A DNA stretch of 64,000 nucleotides from Eggerthellaceae bacterium (lineage in GTDB: Bacteria; Actinomycetota; Coriobacteriia; Coriobacteriales; Eggerthellaceae): the NCBI GenBank assembly GCA_017434045.1, contig JAFRGA010000023.1:21785-85784 (forward strand), given 5' to 3'. This document shows, piece by piece, positions 40,126 through 48,895 of this stretch. Positions within the stretch are counted from its first letter, which is position 1; every line of letters starts with the position of its first letter. A program made the translations under genes and the position numbers. The notes beneath the pieces are model-generated. The model ran no database searches. It had not been told where the DNA came from and worked only from the letters and a program-made list of their open reading frames with translations.

Positions 40126-42027
40126 ATGACCTTGCCCTACGAAAGCATATGGTCAAAGGTTGCGCCCATTGTCGCCAAAGCGGAGCGGCCATCCCGGTAC
40201 ATTAACCATGAGTGGGGCAGCGTATGCAAGCGAGACTGCGACTTCCGCTTTTGCATGGTGTACCCCGACACGTACGAGCTCGGGCAGGCTAACCAAGCTT
40301 TGCGCATTCTCGTGAACGCCGTCAACAGATGTGAGGGCATGGCGGCCGAGCGGGGGTTTTTGCCTGCCGCCGATATGTGCGATGCGCTTCGTGCGGAAGG
40401 CCTTCCCCTGTTCTCGATCGAGGGGTGCGCACCGCTTTCGTCGTTTGATGCGATTGGCATCACGCTGCCCCATGAGCTTGCGGCGACGAATGTGCTGGAA
40501 ATCCTCGATTTGGCTGGAATACCCGTGCGTGCCGAGGATAGATCCGACGATGACCCGATTGTCGTCGGGGGAGGCCCATGCGCTTTGAATCCCGAGCCGT
40601 ATGCGCTTTTCTTCGATGCCATCAATATCGGCGAAGGGGAGGAATCCCTGCCCGAAGGACTGCAGGTCATCCGCGCGCTACGTGCTAACGGGGCGTCGCG
40701 GGCCGAAATCAGGCGTGCACTGGCCGGTCTTGAGGGATGGTATGTCCCTCAACTGTACAGATGGCGCGGCGTGGAAGAGGCACAAGCCGCCGGCTCGTGG
40801 ATAGAGCCTTTGGAAGAAGGCGTTCCTAACGTCATTGTCAAGCGGGTGTACAAGGGTTTCTCCAGTAGTTCAGGATGGGAACCGTGTGTCGTACCGTTCG
40901 CCGAAGCCGTACACGACCGTCTCAACGTCGAGATACTCCGGGGGTGTGCCCGCGGTTGTCGTTTCTGCCAGGCGGGCATGATGTATCGACCCGTACGCGA
41001 GCGGTCGGCTGAAAACGTGGTGTCCTCGGTTCTTACGGGGCTTGCTGAAACGGGCTATGACGAAGTGTCGCTGACGTCGCTCTCGTCCACGGACCATTCT
41101 CAGATTCGCGAGATTCTCATGCGACTCAACAAAGCTTATGCGGATACGGGTGTGCGCATATCCATTCCCTCCCAACGGCTCGATTCATTCGGGGTTGACA
41201 TGGCTACCCTGGTAGCCGGTCAGAAAAAGGGAGGACTCACATTCGCTCCCGAAGCCGGTACGCAACGACTTCGCGATGTCATTAACAAGAACGTGACCGA
41301 AGACGATTTGCTTGGAGCGGTCGATGCTGCCTTCTCGGCAGGCTGGCGCCGTTGCAAGCTGTATTTCATGATCGGTCTCCCGACCGAGACTGATGAGGAC
41401 GTGAAGGGAATTGCCCGCCTCGTCCAGAAAGCATACGAACGCGCCCGCGAGGTTGTTCCCAAAGATCAGCGCGGATCGATTCAGATCGGCGCTTCGGTGG
41501 CATTGTTCGTCCCGAAAGCCCAGACGCCTTTCCAGTGGGATGGGCAGATTCCCCCCGAAGAGGCTTTGCGGCGCGTCAACCTCTTGAGGCATTCCGTCAA
41601 GTACCGCGCCATTACCATCAGCTGGCACGACCCTAAGACGAGTTTCGTCGAGGCGGTGATGAGCAGGGGTGGTCGTGAGGCGTCCTACCTGGTGGAAGGA
41701 GCGTGGAAGCGAGGTGCCCGGTTCGATGCCTGGAGCGAGCATTTCAACGAGCAAGCCTGGCGCGATGCGGCCGCCGATCTCGGCTTCGATGTCGAAGCGG
41801 CTGCGCAATCGAGCTATCCGCTGGATTACGTGATGCCGTGGGGGCATATCAGCTGCGGAACTTCGCTGAAATGGCTTGCACGTGAGCGGATGTTGGCGGA
41901 ACGCGCCCAGACGACGCCCGATTGCACGTTCGACCATTGTTCGGCTTGCGGTGTCTGCATGAGTCTCGGAATCGACAACGAGTTGGCAACAGCCCGGGTG
42001 ACGGCGAGAGGCGGCGACGAACGATGA
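40126..42027 (+). CDS. TIGR03960-type B12-binding/radical SAM protein
   Basis: 633 residues. The N-terminal region (about 1-200) has the B12-binding-like fold of the family (R-Y-I-N-H-E-W-G and V-V-G-G-G-P-C-A-L-N-P-E-P). The radical SAM core has R-G-C-A-R-G-C-R-F-C-Q-A-G-M-M-Y-R-P-V-R-E-R with C-x3-C-x2-C, and L-T-S-L-S-S-T-D-H. The C-terminus holds a Cys-rich C-x4-C-x2-C-x2-C-like segment (D-C-T-F-D-H-C-S-A-C-G-V-C). Role unknown; in many Gram-positives it precedes a DUF2344 protein and RNase E/G genes. The stop overlaps the next ATG (ATGA). Confidence 0.9.
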   Translation: MTLPYESIWSKVAPIVAKAERPSRYINHEWGSVCKRDCDFRFCMVYPDTYELGQANQALRILVNAVNRCEGMAAERGFLPAADMCDALRAEGLPLFSIEGCAPLSSFDAIGITLPHELAATNVLEILDLAGIPVRAEDRSDDDPIVVGGGPCALNPEPYALFFDAINIGEGEESLPEGLQVIRALRANGASRAEIRRALAGLEGWYVPQLYRWRGVEEAQAAGSWIEPLEEGVPNVIVKRVYKGFSSSSGWEPCVVPFAEAVHDRLNVEILRGCARGCRFCQAGMMYRPVRERSAENVVSSVLTGLAETGYDEVSLTSLSSTDHSQIREILMRLNKAYADTGVRISIPSQRLDSFGVDMATLVAGQKKGGLTFAPEAGTQRLRDVINKNVTEDDLLGAVDAAFSAGWRRCKLYFMIGLPTETDEDVKGIARLVQKAYERAREVVPKDQRGSIQIGASVALFVPKAQTPFQWDGQIPPEEALRRVNLLRHSVKYRAITISWHDPKTSFVEAVMSRGGREASYLVEGAWKRGARFDAWSEHFNEQAWRDAAADLGFDVEAAAQSSYPLDYVMPWGHISCGTSLKWLARERMLAERAQTTPDCTFDHCSACGVCMSLGIDNELATARVTARGGDER

Positions 42028-42638
42028 CGGATCCCAATGCACGTCAGCTGTTCCGCCTGCGGTCCACCTATATCGAGACGGGGCGTTTGGCAATGCTCTC
42101 GCATCTGGAGGTCGCGCACACGTTGGAACGTACGGTGCGGCGTGCGGGTCTCCCTTTCGCCGTGAGCCAAGGATTCTCGCCCCATATGAAGATCGCCTTC
42201 GGGGCGGCCCTTCCAGTGGGCGTGGGCAGCACGTGCGAGATTTTCGATTTGCAACTCGTGGAGTATGTCGCCCCGGAAATCGCCTTGGAGGCGTTGAGGG
42301 CTGCGAGCGTTCGAGACCTCATGGTGCAGGAGTGCTGCTACATCTCAAGCAAGGCCCCAGCGGCGAGTGTGGCCTTCCCGTTCTCGACATACGAAGTCGT
42401 TTTCGACGGTGATGTGGGGGTATTGGACATCCCTGAAACGATAGACGTCGTGAGGAAGAAAAAAGAGAAGACGCTCGTGGTTTCGGAGTTCCTCGCGGAG
42501 CTGCCCGAGGTGTCGGGGACCGTTGTGCGCTTCACGCTGGAGGCGAAAGCGAACGGGAGCCTGCGCCCAGACGTCCTCCTCCAGCACTGCCACGCCGATG
42601 CGATCGTGGTGTCCATCACGCGCGTGGCCCAGCGATAA
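42024..42638 (+). CDS. TIGR03936 (DUF2344) radical-SAM-associated protein
   Basis: 204 residues starting at the ATGA overlap with the previous gene. The family pattern is R-L-R-S-T-Y-I-E-T-G-R-L-A-M-L-S-H-L-E and the F-S-P-H-M-K-I-A-F-G-A-A-L-P-V-G segment. It always accompanies the TIGR03960 protein, separate or fused, suggesting a tRNA- or RNA-directed partner function (inference). It is the last gene of the elongasome operon; rplU/rpmA or rng genes that often follow elsewhere are absent, replaced by a palindromic element. Confidence 0.9.
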   Translation: MTDPNARQLFRLRSTYIETGRLAMLSHLEVAHTLERTVRRAGLPFAVSQGFSPHMKIAFGAALPVGVGSTCEIFDLQLVEYVAPEIALEALRAASVRDLMVQECCYISSKAPAASVAFPFSTYEVVFDGDVGVLDIPETIDVVRKKKEKTLVVSEFLAELPEVSGTVVRFTLEAKANGSLRPDVLLQHCHADAIVVSITRVAQR

Positions 42639-42660
42639 TATCTAACCTACTTGGCGTGTC

Positions 42661-42849
42661 GCCCGCCCGGCCCTCATTCGGCCCGCTTCGCGCTTTCTCC
42701 GCGCCCCAACCGCGCAAACGAAGGCGGCATCCAGAGCGACTCCCTGGCAGTGCGCCTCGATGTCCCCCGCGCTTGCGGGTATCGCCGCCTTCTTGTAGGC
42801 GCGGTTGTTTCGCGGGCGCTCAGGAGGGCCTCACGCGGGCCGGGCGGGC
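42661..42849. repeat. Multi-stem palindromic element, copy A (family with 53575-53767)
   Basis: Nested perfect stems: 42661-42673 with 42837-42849 (13 bp), 42707-42715 with 42799-42807 (9 bp), 42720-42727 with 42785-42792 (8 bp), and apical CCCGC/GCGGG (42766-42770 with 42775-42779). The central 42751-42765 (starting TGCGCCTCGA) is conserved in copy B. This may be a structured RNA or a non-autonomous mobile element. The rest of the 42850-43082 stretch is GC-rich with no supported gene. Confidence 0.8.
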
Positions 42850-43082
42850 GGACCTGCTGAGAGCGCAGAAAGCCTGACAAAAGACGTTTCCCTTGCGCAG
42901 TCGTGCGACCGCAGGGGTGGGCCGCGTCCGCAGGCGGGTGGCGATGTGGCGTGTTGGTTGGGGCATTACCGCCGAGGACGCTGTAGGCGAACCCCTTCGG
43001 TCGGACGACAGATGACGCGAAAACCTGATGCAAGGCCTGAGTGCGTGTCGGGTTTTACGAAACTGGTTAGGGCAAGAAAGGC

Positions 43083-43108
43083 GCGGCCCGTTCAGGTGAA
43101 CGGGCCGC
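43083..43108 (-). terminator. Terminator of the minus-strand dlt operon
   Basis: 43083-43094 (GCGGCCCGTTCA) pairs perfectly with 43097-43108. On the minus strand the stem is followed by a CCTTTCTT stretch. It lies 38 bases beyond the last gene of the operon. Confidence 0.75.
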
Positions 43109-43145
43109 GAGAGCGCATTGGGAAAGGCTTGAAGGCTACAATCCT

Positions 43146-44522
43146 CTATTCTTCGGTCTCTTCTTCGTAGACCTCCCCGCCATCGCCGCCTTCGTCGGTT
43201 CCGGTGTCCGTATCGTCTTCGTAATAGACTTCTTCTTCGACGGAGGTACCGTCATCTTCGACAGTCTCTTCAATGTAAACGGGCTCTTCTTCCTCGTCGT
43301 CGGTTGTGGTGTCCGTTCCGTTGTCAGTGGTGTCTTCGGAATCCGCACTTGCGGCACTGCTGCTCGAATCCGTCTCGGTCAGCTCACCGGCTGGGATTCG
43401 CGTAGGCGTGTCGTTGTCGTTCAGGACGTCGACATTACCCTGGATGGTGGAGTTCTGGTTGATATTGCGGATATCGTACGAATACGAACCGGCGTCGAGC
43501 ATCCAACCGTTCGCGCTGAGCGAGCTGTCGATGAGGCAGCGCTTGTTGTTGTCGGCCTTGTTTGTGACGAACACGAGGCCGTGGTCTCCCCAAGAGCCGC
43601 TTTCCAGTCCCACGACGCACGGCTCGGCTTCGGCGTCGGAGTAGCCGAAGTACTTCAGCACGTATTCCACGACAGCGGCATAGTTGTAGCAGTTACCCGT
43701 ATTGCCTTCCTCGAAGTATTGCTTGGCATACTCGACATCCCAGCTCGGACCCCACGGGCTCTGGTTGTTCTCGCGTTCGATGTAATCGGTACGGGAAACA
43801 TAGATGTAGGTGTCGTATGCGTTCTCTTCGAATGTCTTGCCATCGGTGGAGTATTTGTCGCACAGGTCCTTGATGTACTTGTCGAGAGCGCTATCGCCGG
43901 TCGTGAACGTGCCGTTATCGGTCCAGGGGCTTGCCACGCCCTGGGTTTGAGTTGCCGCTGAGCCCGAAGCAGCGGAAGAGCCGGATGCCGCGCTGGCAGA
44001 GGCGGATGAGGCGGACGCTGCCGAGGAGCTTGCGCTACTCGTTCCTCCTCCAAGCGCTCCTGCGATGCATGTCACGAGGTTCGCAAGGATGAGCACAAGG
44101 ATGAGCGCGATCACGATGATGATGCCCCGTTTGACCCAGACGTTATCGGGAAGCACGTCCATGAACTTCTGAAGGGGCGATTGGGCATCGCCGTCTGACG
44201 ACATACGCGACGAGATTGCCTCGCGTCCGTCCGATACGGCGCCTTTGAGCGACGAGAACATGCCCTCGGACACCGATTGTGTTTCACGGGTGCTGGTGCG
44301 CTCCCTATCGCTCGAGGGGGTGTACCGCGATTCCCTCGGCTCATCGTATGCGGAGGAGGTCCTTCTGCTGGAAGGGTAGCCTCCGTCAGAAGAATAGCCG
44401 CGAGACGAGGTCGCGCTTCTGTCGGATGAGTAGCTTCTGCGCGAAGACGAGTTCGCGCGCCTGCTTGGAGCGTTGCCCCTGCGAGATGGGCGGTTCTGTG
44501 ATTGATTTCCGTTTTCGCTCAT
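43146..44522 (-). CDS. Membrane-anchored transglutaminase-like protein, last gene of the dlt operon
   Basis: 458 residues from the ATG at 44522 (AGGAAGG 5 bases upstream). Residues 1-120 are a Ser/Arg-rich cytoplasmic region. One membrane helix (about 135-155, I-I-I-V-I-A-L-I-L-V-L-I) leads to an Ala/Ser linker. The exported domain (about 210-370) has G-N-C-Y-N-Y-A-A, then G-D-H-G-L-V-F, then L-I-D-S-S: the Cys-His-Asp order of papain-like transglutaminase folds. The tail is Thr/Asp/Glu-rich, 90 residues or so. Its start is 10 bases after dltX on the same strand, so it belongs to the D-alanylation operon. Cross-linking, protease or teichoic acid-related action is unproven. Confidence 0.75.
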   Translation of the reverse strand: MSENGNQSQNRPSRRGNAPSRRANSSSRRSYSSDRSATSSRGYSSDGGYPSSRRTSSAYDEPRESRYTPSSDRERTSTRETQSVSEGMFSSLKGAVSDGREAISSRMSSDGDAQSPLQKFMDVLPDNVWVKRGIIIVIALILVLILANLVTCIAGALGGGTSSASSSAASASSASASAASGSSAASGSAATQTQGVASPWTDNGTFTTGDSALDKYIKDLCDKYSTDGKTFEENAYDTYIYVSRTDYIERENNQSPWGPSWDVEYAKQYFEEGNTGNCYNYAAVVEYVLKYFGYSDAEAEPCVVGLESGSWGDHGLVFVTNKADNNKRCLIDSSLSANGWMLDAGSYSYDIRNINQNSTIQGNVDVLNDNDTPTRIPAGELTETDSSSSAASADSEDTTDNGTDTTTDDEEEEPVYIEETVEDDGTSVEEEVYYEDDTDTGTDEGGDGGEVYEEETEE

Positions 44523-44532
44523 GGTCGCCTTC

Positions 44533-44715
44533 CTAAAACTGGTTGTAGATGAAATCCGCCGATGCGCCAAATCCTGAGAAAGCCACGAACAGGAACAAAC
44601 CCATCAGCATAGCTGCCGTAACAAGTGTAATTGTTGCACACGTGAGCCGATTGTGTCCGCTCATCCACGATTGAATCACTTGAATTCTCGTCGGTTTTTT
44701 CTTTTTGAGCGCCAT
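44533..44715 (-). CDS. dltX: DltX-like small membrane peptide
   Basis: 60 residues; the ATG overlaps the dltD stop (TAATG). It has a basic N-terminus, one membrane helix (about 27-50) and ends exactly in A-D-F-I-Y-N-Q-F. A C-terminal F-x-Y-x-x-F is the conserved end of DltX, proposed to carry D-alanine across the membrane from DltB to DltD. In Firmicutes dltX precedes dltA; here it follows dltD, yet all five Dlt components are present. Confidence rests on the tail motif, the size, the single helix and the context. Confidence 0.75.
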   Translation of the reverse strand: MALKKKKPTRIQVIQSWMSGHNRLTCATITLVTAAMLMGLFLFVAFSGFGASADFIYNQF

Positions 44716-45878
44716 TATGCACCATCCTGTGCGAATTCGTAGATGATCTTCTCGACATCGACCCACCCGGTCCAACCGAAATGAACTATCTCGTAAAGGA
44801 AGTACTTCTCGTATTCCCGGCCGGAGAAATCCGCGATTTGCGCGTTGTGGTCGTTGACGATGGAACGCACCTGCTCATAGCAGTTGCTGCGGACGTCCTT
44901 GCCGATTCCTATGTAATCGTAGTAGGGGCCCATCTCGGGTGAGAGGACGACGAGCACTTCGATTCCGCATGCATCGGCGATGTCCAGGAAGCAGTCCAAA
45001 TCATCGTATTCGGGCGTGTTGGTATACGTCTCGCCAGCTCTGCTTCCCGCGGCATCGGCGAGTGCGGGCTCGAGTTGCCCGGTATAGAACCCGTCTTCCA
45101 CTCCCCAGTCGTTCGTGGTGCTCATCTCGGCGCCCGTCTGCTCGGCCTCTTTCCGGAGCGATTCGAAATCGGGCGTGGAGGGCGTATCCTCGTCGACGAG
45201 CTCAATGCCCTTGTCGCGGACCGAAATCAAACCCTGCCTGAGCTTCAAGTCGTCGAGCGCCTTTAGGGCGAAGGCGTTCAAGTAGTCCTGGGGAAGGGAG
45301 GGGTTGGCCGAGCTTATCGTGGTCTCGTCGATGCCCAGCTGCTTGAGCCTGTTGAGGACATAGCTCTTCGCCTCTTCGGGCACGTTTGCGTTCGCGTTGA
45401 ACCTGCTGTAGAGCGAGTAGGAGAAGCGCGTCTTGAAGGTGTCGGAATCCTGCCCGCCATCGACGAACCAACCAGGGGTGACTATCAGCACGACCTTGTT
45501 GCGGGGGATTCCCGCGTCTTGGTAGGCGCCAAGCGCTATTGCATGCCAGAGGCTCTGGTCGAACGCCTCGCCGATGAGCATGAGCCTAACGCCGTAGTCG
45601 GCTTTTCCGAACACCTGGACGGGAACTTGCGGAACCAGGCGGCGGGGCGTCGAGAGCTCCGACGAGCCCAAGACCATGAGCGATTCTTCGGTCATGGCCG
45701 CTTCGACGAACTCGACGCTCGACGACTTGACGCCCGAATAGACATAACCGTAGTCCACTCCCGGGCGCGTTTCCGATTGCGCGGGGAAGAGCAGGCATAC
45801 GAGCGCTATGGCGCAAGCCGCCAATCCGACGCCGAGGGCGAGGGCGGCAAGACGGGTATGCAGGATGTGCTTATCCAC
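44715..45878 (-). CDS. dltD: DltD, extracellular D-alanyl transfer/thioesterase-like protein
   Basis: 387 residues from a GTG at 45878, 3 bases past the dltC stop. An N-terminal signal anchor (A-L-G-V-G-L-A-A-C-A-I-A-L-V-C-L-L-F) precedes the SGNH-like domain. Catalytic Ser sits in V-L-G-S-S-E-L-S-T-P. The His is in Y-E-I-V-H-F-G-W-T-G-W; the residue three before it, an Asp in characterised DltD, is Glu here. DltD moves D-alanine onto teichoic acid outside the membrane. The ATG of dltX overlaps its stop. Confidence 0.9.
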   Translation of the reverse strand: MDKHILHTRLAALALGVGLAACAIALVCLLFPAQSETRPGVDYGYVYSGVKSSSVEFVEAAMTEESLMVLGSSELSTPRRLVPQVPVQVFGKADYGVRLMLIGEAFDQSLWHAIALGAYQDAGIPRNKVVLIVTPGWFVDGGQDSDTFKTRFSYSLYSRFNANANVPEEAKSYVLNRLKQLGIDETTISSANPSLPQDYLNAFALKALDDLKLRQGLISVRDKGIELVDEDTPSTPDFESLRKEAEQTGAEMSTTNDWGVEDGFYTGQLEPALADAAGSRAGETYTNTPEYDDLDCFLDIADACGIEVLVVLSPEMGPYYDYIGIGKDVRSNCYEQVRSIVNDHNAQIADFSGREYEKYFLYEIVHFGWTGWVDVEKIIYEFAQDGA

Positions 45879-45881
45879 GGA

Positions 45882-46127
45882 TTAGAGGCGCTGTTGCACC
45901 TGGTCGATAATCTTGTTGACGCTGTTCATCTCCTCGCGTTCGAGCTCGGTTGGGGCGATGGAGACGCCGAACTCCTCCTTAATCCTCACGAGGAGCTCGA
46001 TGGCGCCGAGGGAATCGAGGACGTCTTCCTCGAAGAGGTCGTCCTCGCGGTAATCGCCGATTTCCTCTTCGCCGGTGATGTCGACGAGCAGTTCGATGAC
46101 GCGTTCTTCGATGTTTGCTGTTGTCAT
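45882..46127 (-). CDS. dltC: D-alanyl carrier protein DltC
   Basis: 81 residues from the ATG at 46127, which follows AAAGGA by 5 bases; an upstream TTG at 46145 is unlikely. It is an acidic, four-helix carrier protein. The phosphopantetheine attachment site is D-S-L-G-A-I-E-L (Ser at about residue 40), preceded by E-E-D-V-L. DltA charges it with D-alanine, and DltB uses the thioester. Lies between dltB and dltD in the usual order. Confidence 0.93.
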   Translation of the reverse strand: MTTANIEERVIELLVDITGEEEIGDYREDDLFEEDVLDSLGAIELLVRIKEEFGVSIAPTELEREEMNSVNKIIDQVQQRL

Positions 46128-46145
46128 GTCGGTCCTTTCGTGCAA

Positions 46146-47327
46146 CTAGCCTAACGGGTTATGGAATACTTGACCGCTGAACAGGGCAAGCCCGAATATG
46201 ACGGCAATCATCGTGATCGCCCACGAACAGACCTTGAACCAGCGGTCGCGCTTATGCTTCTTGTAGAACCCCCACTTGTGCTGCATGAGTTCGCAGCTGG
46301 CGAGCAGCAAGCCGTGGTATATACCGTACACCAGGTAGTCGACGGTCAACCCGTGCCAAAGCCCCATGAGGGTCATGTTGATGATGAAGCCGATGCAGGC
46401 GGTCGTGACAGACGAAGAGAACCACTTGCGTTGAAGAGCGGCGGAGGAGAAGCGCATGAACACGAAATCGCGCAGCCATATGGAAAGGGTGATGTGCCAG
46501 CGGTTCCAGAAGTCCTTGATGTCGGTTGCGAGGAACGGCGCCTTGAAATTGCGCGGCACCTCGATGCCGAGCGCGAAACCGAGGCCGACTGCCATATGCG
46601 AATATCCGGCGAAATCAAAGAACAGGTAAACCGTGTAAGCCAGTGCGTACACGATGTTTGCCATGACGGCCGATCCGATCGTGGCCGTCCCGATAACGCT
46701 TGGCAGGAACCACATGGCCCATTGGCCGATAGCCGCCCCGATGAACTTGTACAGCGCGCCGAGCATGAACCAGCCAGCGCCGCGGTAGAGGAGTTCCAGG
46801 TACTCGTCACGCGTTCGCGTGGCGTTCATATCCTCGACGAACTTGCGGCTGCGCAGGATGGGGCCGGACGTGATCGTGGGGAAGAAAGCGAGGAAATACA
46901 GGTATTCCAGCACTCCCATGCTCTTGATGAGGCCGTCGCGGGTTTCGATAAGAACCTGGACTGCCTTGAACGTGATGTAGGAGATTCCGATGAAACCGAG
47001 GAAATCGGGCTCGAAGAGCACGCCGACCTTGTAGACGGCCAACGGTGCGATTTGCAATGCGAGGGCGCAGCGGTACAACGCGATGCGCCGAGGGTTTTCG
47101 TTTCGGAAAAGGCCCAAGACGAAACGTTCCAGCGCAATCGAGTAGATGAGGTAGCAGACGAAGAATGCGAGGCTCGCTGGCGTCCTGCTGAACAAGAGCA
47201 GCACCATGATGACCGAAACTGCCAAACCATAACGTCCGAGGGGTTTCTCGCGCATGCCGAGGATCATCGCTATGACGACGATGGGCACGAGAAGGATGAA
47301 GAAGGCAGGCTCGGCGTAGAAGCTCAT
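46146..47327 (-). CDS. dltB: DltB, MBOAT-family membrane acyltransferase
   Basis: 393 residues with about ten to eleven membrane helices. The MBOAT pattern includes F-F-P-T-I-T-S-G-P-I, D-F-A-G-Y-S-H-M-A-V-G-L-G, P-R-N-F-K-A-P-F-L-A-T-D-I-K-D-F-W-N-R-W-H-I-T-L-S, and G-L-W-H-G-L-T-V-D-Y with the catalytic His. It takes D-alanine from DltC across the membrane. Two bases separate it from dltA. Confidence 0.95.
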   Translation of the reverse strand: MSFYAEPAFFILLVPIVVIAMILGMREKPLGRYGLAVSVIMVLLLFSRTPASLAFFVCYLIYSIALERFVLGLFRNENPRRIALYRCALALQIAPLAVYKVGVLFEPDFLGFIGISYITFKAVQVLIETRDGLIKSMGVLEYLYFLAFFPTITSGPILRSRKFVEDMNATRTRDEYLELLYRGAGWFMLGALYKFIGAAIGQWAMWFLPSVIGTATIGSAVMANIVYALAYTVYLFFDFAGYSHMAVGLGFALGIEVPRNFKAPFLATDIKDFWNRWHITLSIWLRDFVFMRFSSAALQRKWFSSSVTTACIGFIINMTLMGLWHGLTVDYLVYGIYHGLLLASCELMQHKWGFYKKHKRDRWFKVCSWAITMIAVIFGLALFSGQVFHNPLG

Positions 47328-47329
47328 GG

Positions 47330-48889
47330 CTACTCGTCAATCAACGCCGCAAGGGCCTTGCGATCGGCTTTGCCGCTTGGATTTAGCGGGAAGGAGTCAA
47401 CGTACTTGAATGCGCGCGGAACCATATACGATGGGATGATTTCCCGCAACGAAGCCTTTATCTGCTTGGTGAGCGCAAACCCACCTGCTGAATTGGGGTC
47501 GGCAAGCACGATGAAGGCCACGAGATGCGAGATGGCGCCATCGCGCATACGGGGAAGCACGCAGGCCATGTGGATCTCGGGTAGCGAGCAGAGGGTTGCT
47601 TCGATGTCGCCGAGCTCGATGCGATAGCCGTGCAGCTTGATTTGCAGGTCATAGCGACCATGGTAGTAATACAAGCCGTCTTCGTCGCGCGTGACCTCGT
47701 CGCCGGTGCGATACGAGCGCTGTCCGCAAGCGAGCTTTTCGGGGCAGGCGCCGAACGCGGCTTCGGTCAGGTCTTCCCGTTGCCAGTAGCCGACTGCAAC
47801 CGTGTTGCCGATGACGAATAGCTCGCCGTGCTCACCGTCGGGCACGGGTTCAAGAGTTTCCGGATCCAACACGATGAGCTGGGAGTCTTGTTTGGCGTAC
47901 CCGATGGGAAGCGACCGTTCCTGAGTCAGCATCGAGGGCAGGATCTCGCATAACGTCACCAAATCGGTTGACTCGGTGGGCCTGTATCCGTTGAAGACAC
48001 GCAACCCGGGGAAGCGCTTCTGCGCCAGCCGCACTGTCTCGGGGCGCAGCACCTCGCCGGCTAGGAGCATCCTTTTCAGATGGGGCATCAGCGAGGCGTT
48101 GAACGATTCGTCGGCAAGGCATTGGTCAACGAAGGATGGTGTGGAAACCCATTCGGTCGCATCGCTTGCCCCAAGCGCCTCGAAAGCCATCATCATGCTC
48201 TTGTCGGCGTCGTCTTCCAAGGCGAAGAGCGTATCGCCGTGTGTGAGGCCGGCGGCAATGTCGGTGAGGCTGACGTCGAACGTGAACGGTGAGCGGTTAA
48301 ACCAAACACGCTCCTCGTCGACGGCGTAATCGCCCGAGAGCATCCATTTCGAGAAATTGTCGACGCATTCGGTGGTGACTTGCACGCCTTTGGGCGTGCC
48401 GGTGCTTCCTGACGTGAACAGGATGTAGAAGGTGTCGTTCAGGCCCACGAAGCCAGAGCTTGGGGGGATTTCGCCAGAATCGCCCAGCTCCTCAATAGTT
48501 TTCGCAACATCGAAGCAGGGACGCAGGAGGCTTTCGCCGAGCAGCTCGGGGATTGTGCCGATAGTGTCGAATACGACTGTTGGACCGAGTTGGTCGATGA
48601 TGTTCGCAACTCGGTCTCGCGGGTACACGACGTCGATGGGCACGTAGGCGTGCCCGCTCTTCACGCATGCCATGAAGCACACGAGCATGAGAGGCGATTT
48701 GTGGCCGTATACGACGAGCGGCGCTTTTGCGGGAATAGAGGTGTTTGCCGCCATCCAACAGGCCAACGCGTCTGATTGACGCTTGAGCTGAGCATACGTG
48801 AGGGTTTCGCCCCTGCTGTTCCCGAAGGCGACCTTGTTGGGCACGCGCTCGGCTTGCGCGTCGATGGCGCCGATCAAGCTGCTAGCCAT
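47330..48889 (-). CDS. dltA: D-alanine:carrier-protein ligase DltA
   Basis: 519 residues, an adenylate-forming enzyme that activates D-alanine with ATP and loads DltC. Core motifs: F-T-S-G-S-T-G-T-P-K-G-V-Q-V-T (A3), N-G-Y-R-P-T-E-S-T (A5; N-x-Y-G-P-T-E usual), Y-R-T-G-D-E-V (A7), H-G-Y-R-I-E-L-G-D-I-E (A8), and N-P-S-G-K-A-D-R-K-A (A10). Arg in place of Gly in A5 is a small deviation. Length is near the typical 500. A Ser/Ala-rich lipoprotein gene ends 6 bases upstream. Confidence 0.93.
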   Translation of the reverse strand: MASSLIGAIDAQAERVPNKVAFGNSRGETLTYAQLKRQSDALACWMAANTSIPAKAPLVVYGHKSPLMLVCFMACVKSGHAYVPIDVVYPRDRVANIIDQLGPTVVFDTIGTIPELLGESLLRPCFDVAKTIEELGDSGEIPPSSGFVGLNDTFYILFTSGSTGTPKGVQVTTECVDNFSKWMLSGDYAVDEERVWFNRSPFTFDVSLTDIAAGLTHGDTLFALEDDADKSMMMAFEALGASDATEWVSTPSFVDQCLADESFNASLMPHLKRMLLAGEVLRPETVRLAQKRFPGLRVFNGYRPTESTDLVTLCEILPSMLTQERSLPIGYAKQDSQLIVLDPETLEPVPDGEHGELFVIGNTVAVGYWQREDLTEAAFGACPEKLACGQRSYRTGDEVTRDEDGLYYYHGRYDLQIKLHGYRIELGDIEATLCSLPEIHMACVLPRMRDGAISHLVAFIVLADPNSAGGFALTKQIKASLREIIPSYMVPRAFKYVDSFPLNPSGKADRKALAALIDE

Positions 48890-48895
48890 CGGCGT

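Noticed and set aside
42674..43033. Short ORFs on both strands over the palindromic element
   Set aside because: Reading frames arise from the repeat stems and GC bias, with no homology and no ribosome sites.
42851..43082. RNase P, tmRNA or SRP RNA gene in the GC-rich stretch
   Set aside because: None of the conserved core sequences of those RNAs was found on either strand.
46161..47627. 488-codon plus ORF antisense to dltB/dltA
   Set aside because: Spans two real genes on the other strand and reads as charged low-information sequence.
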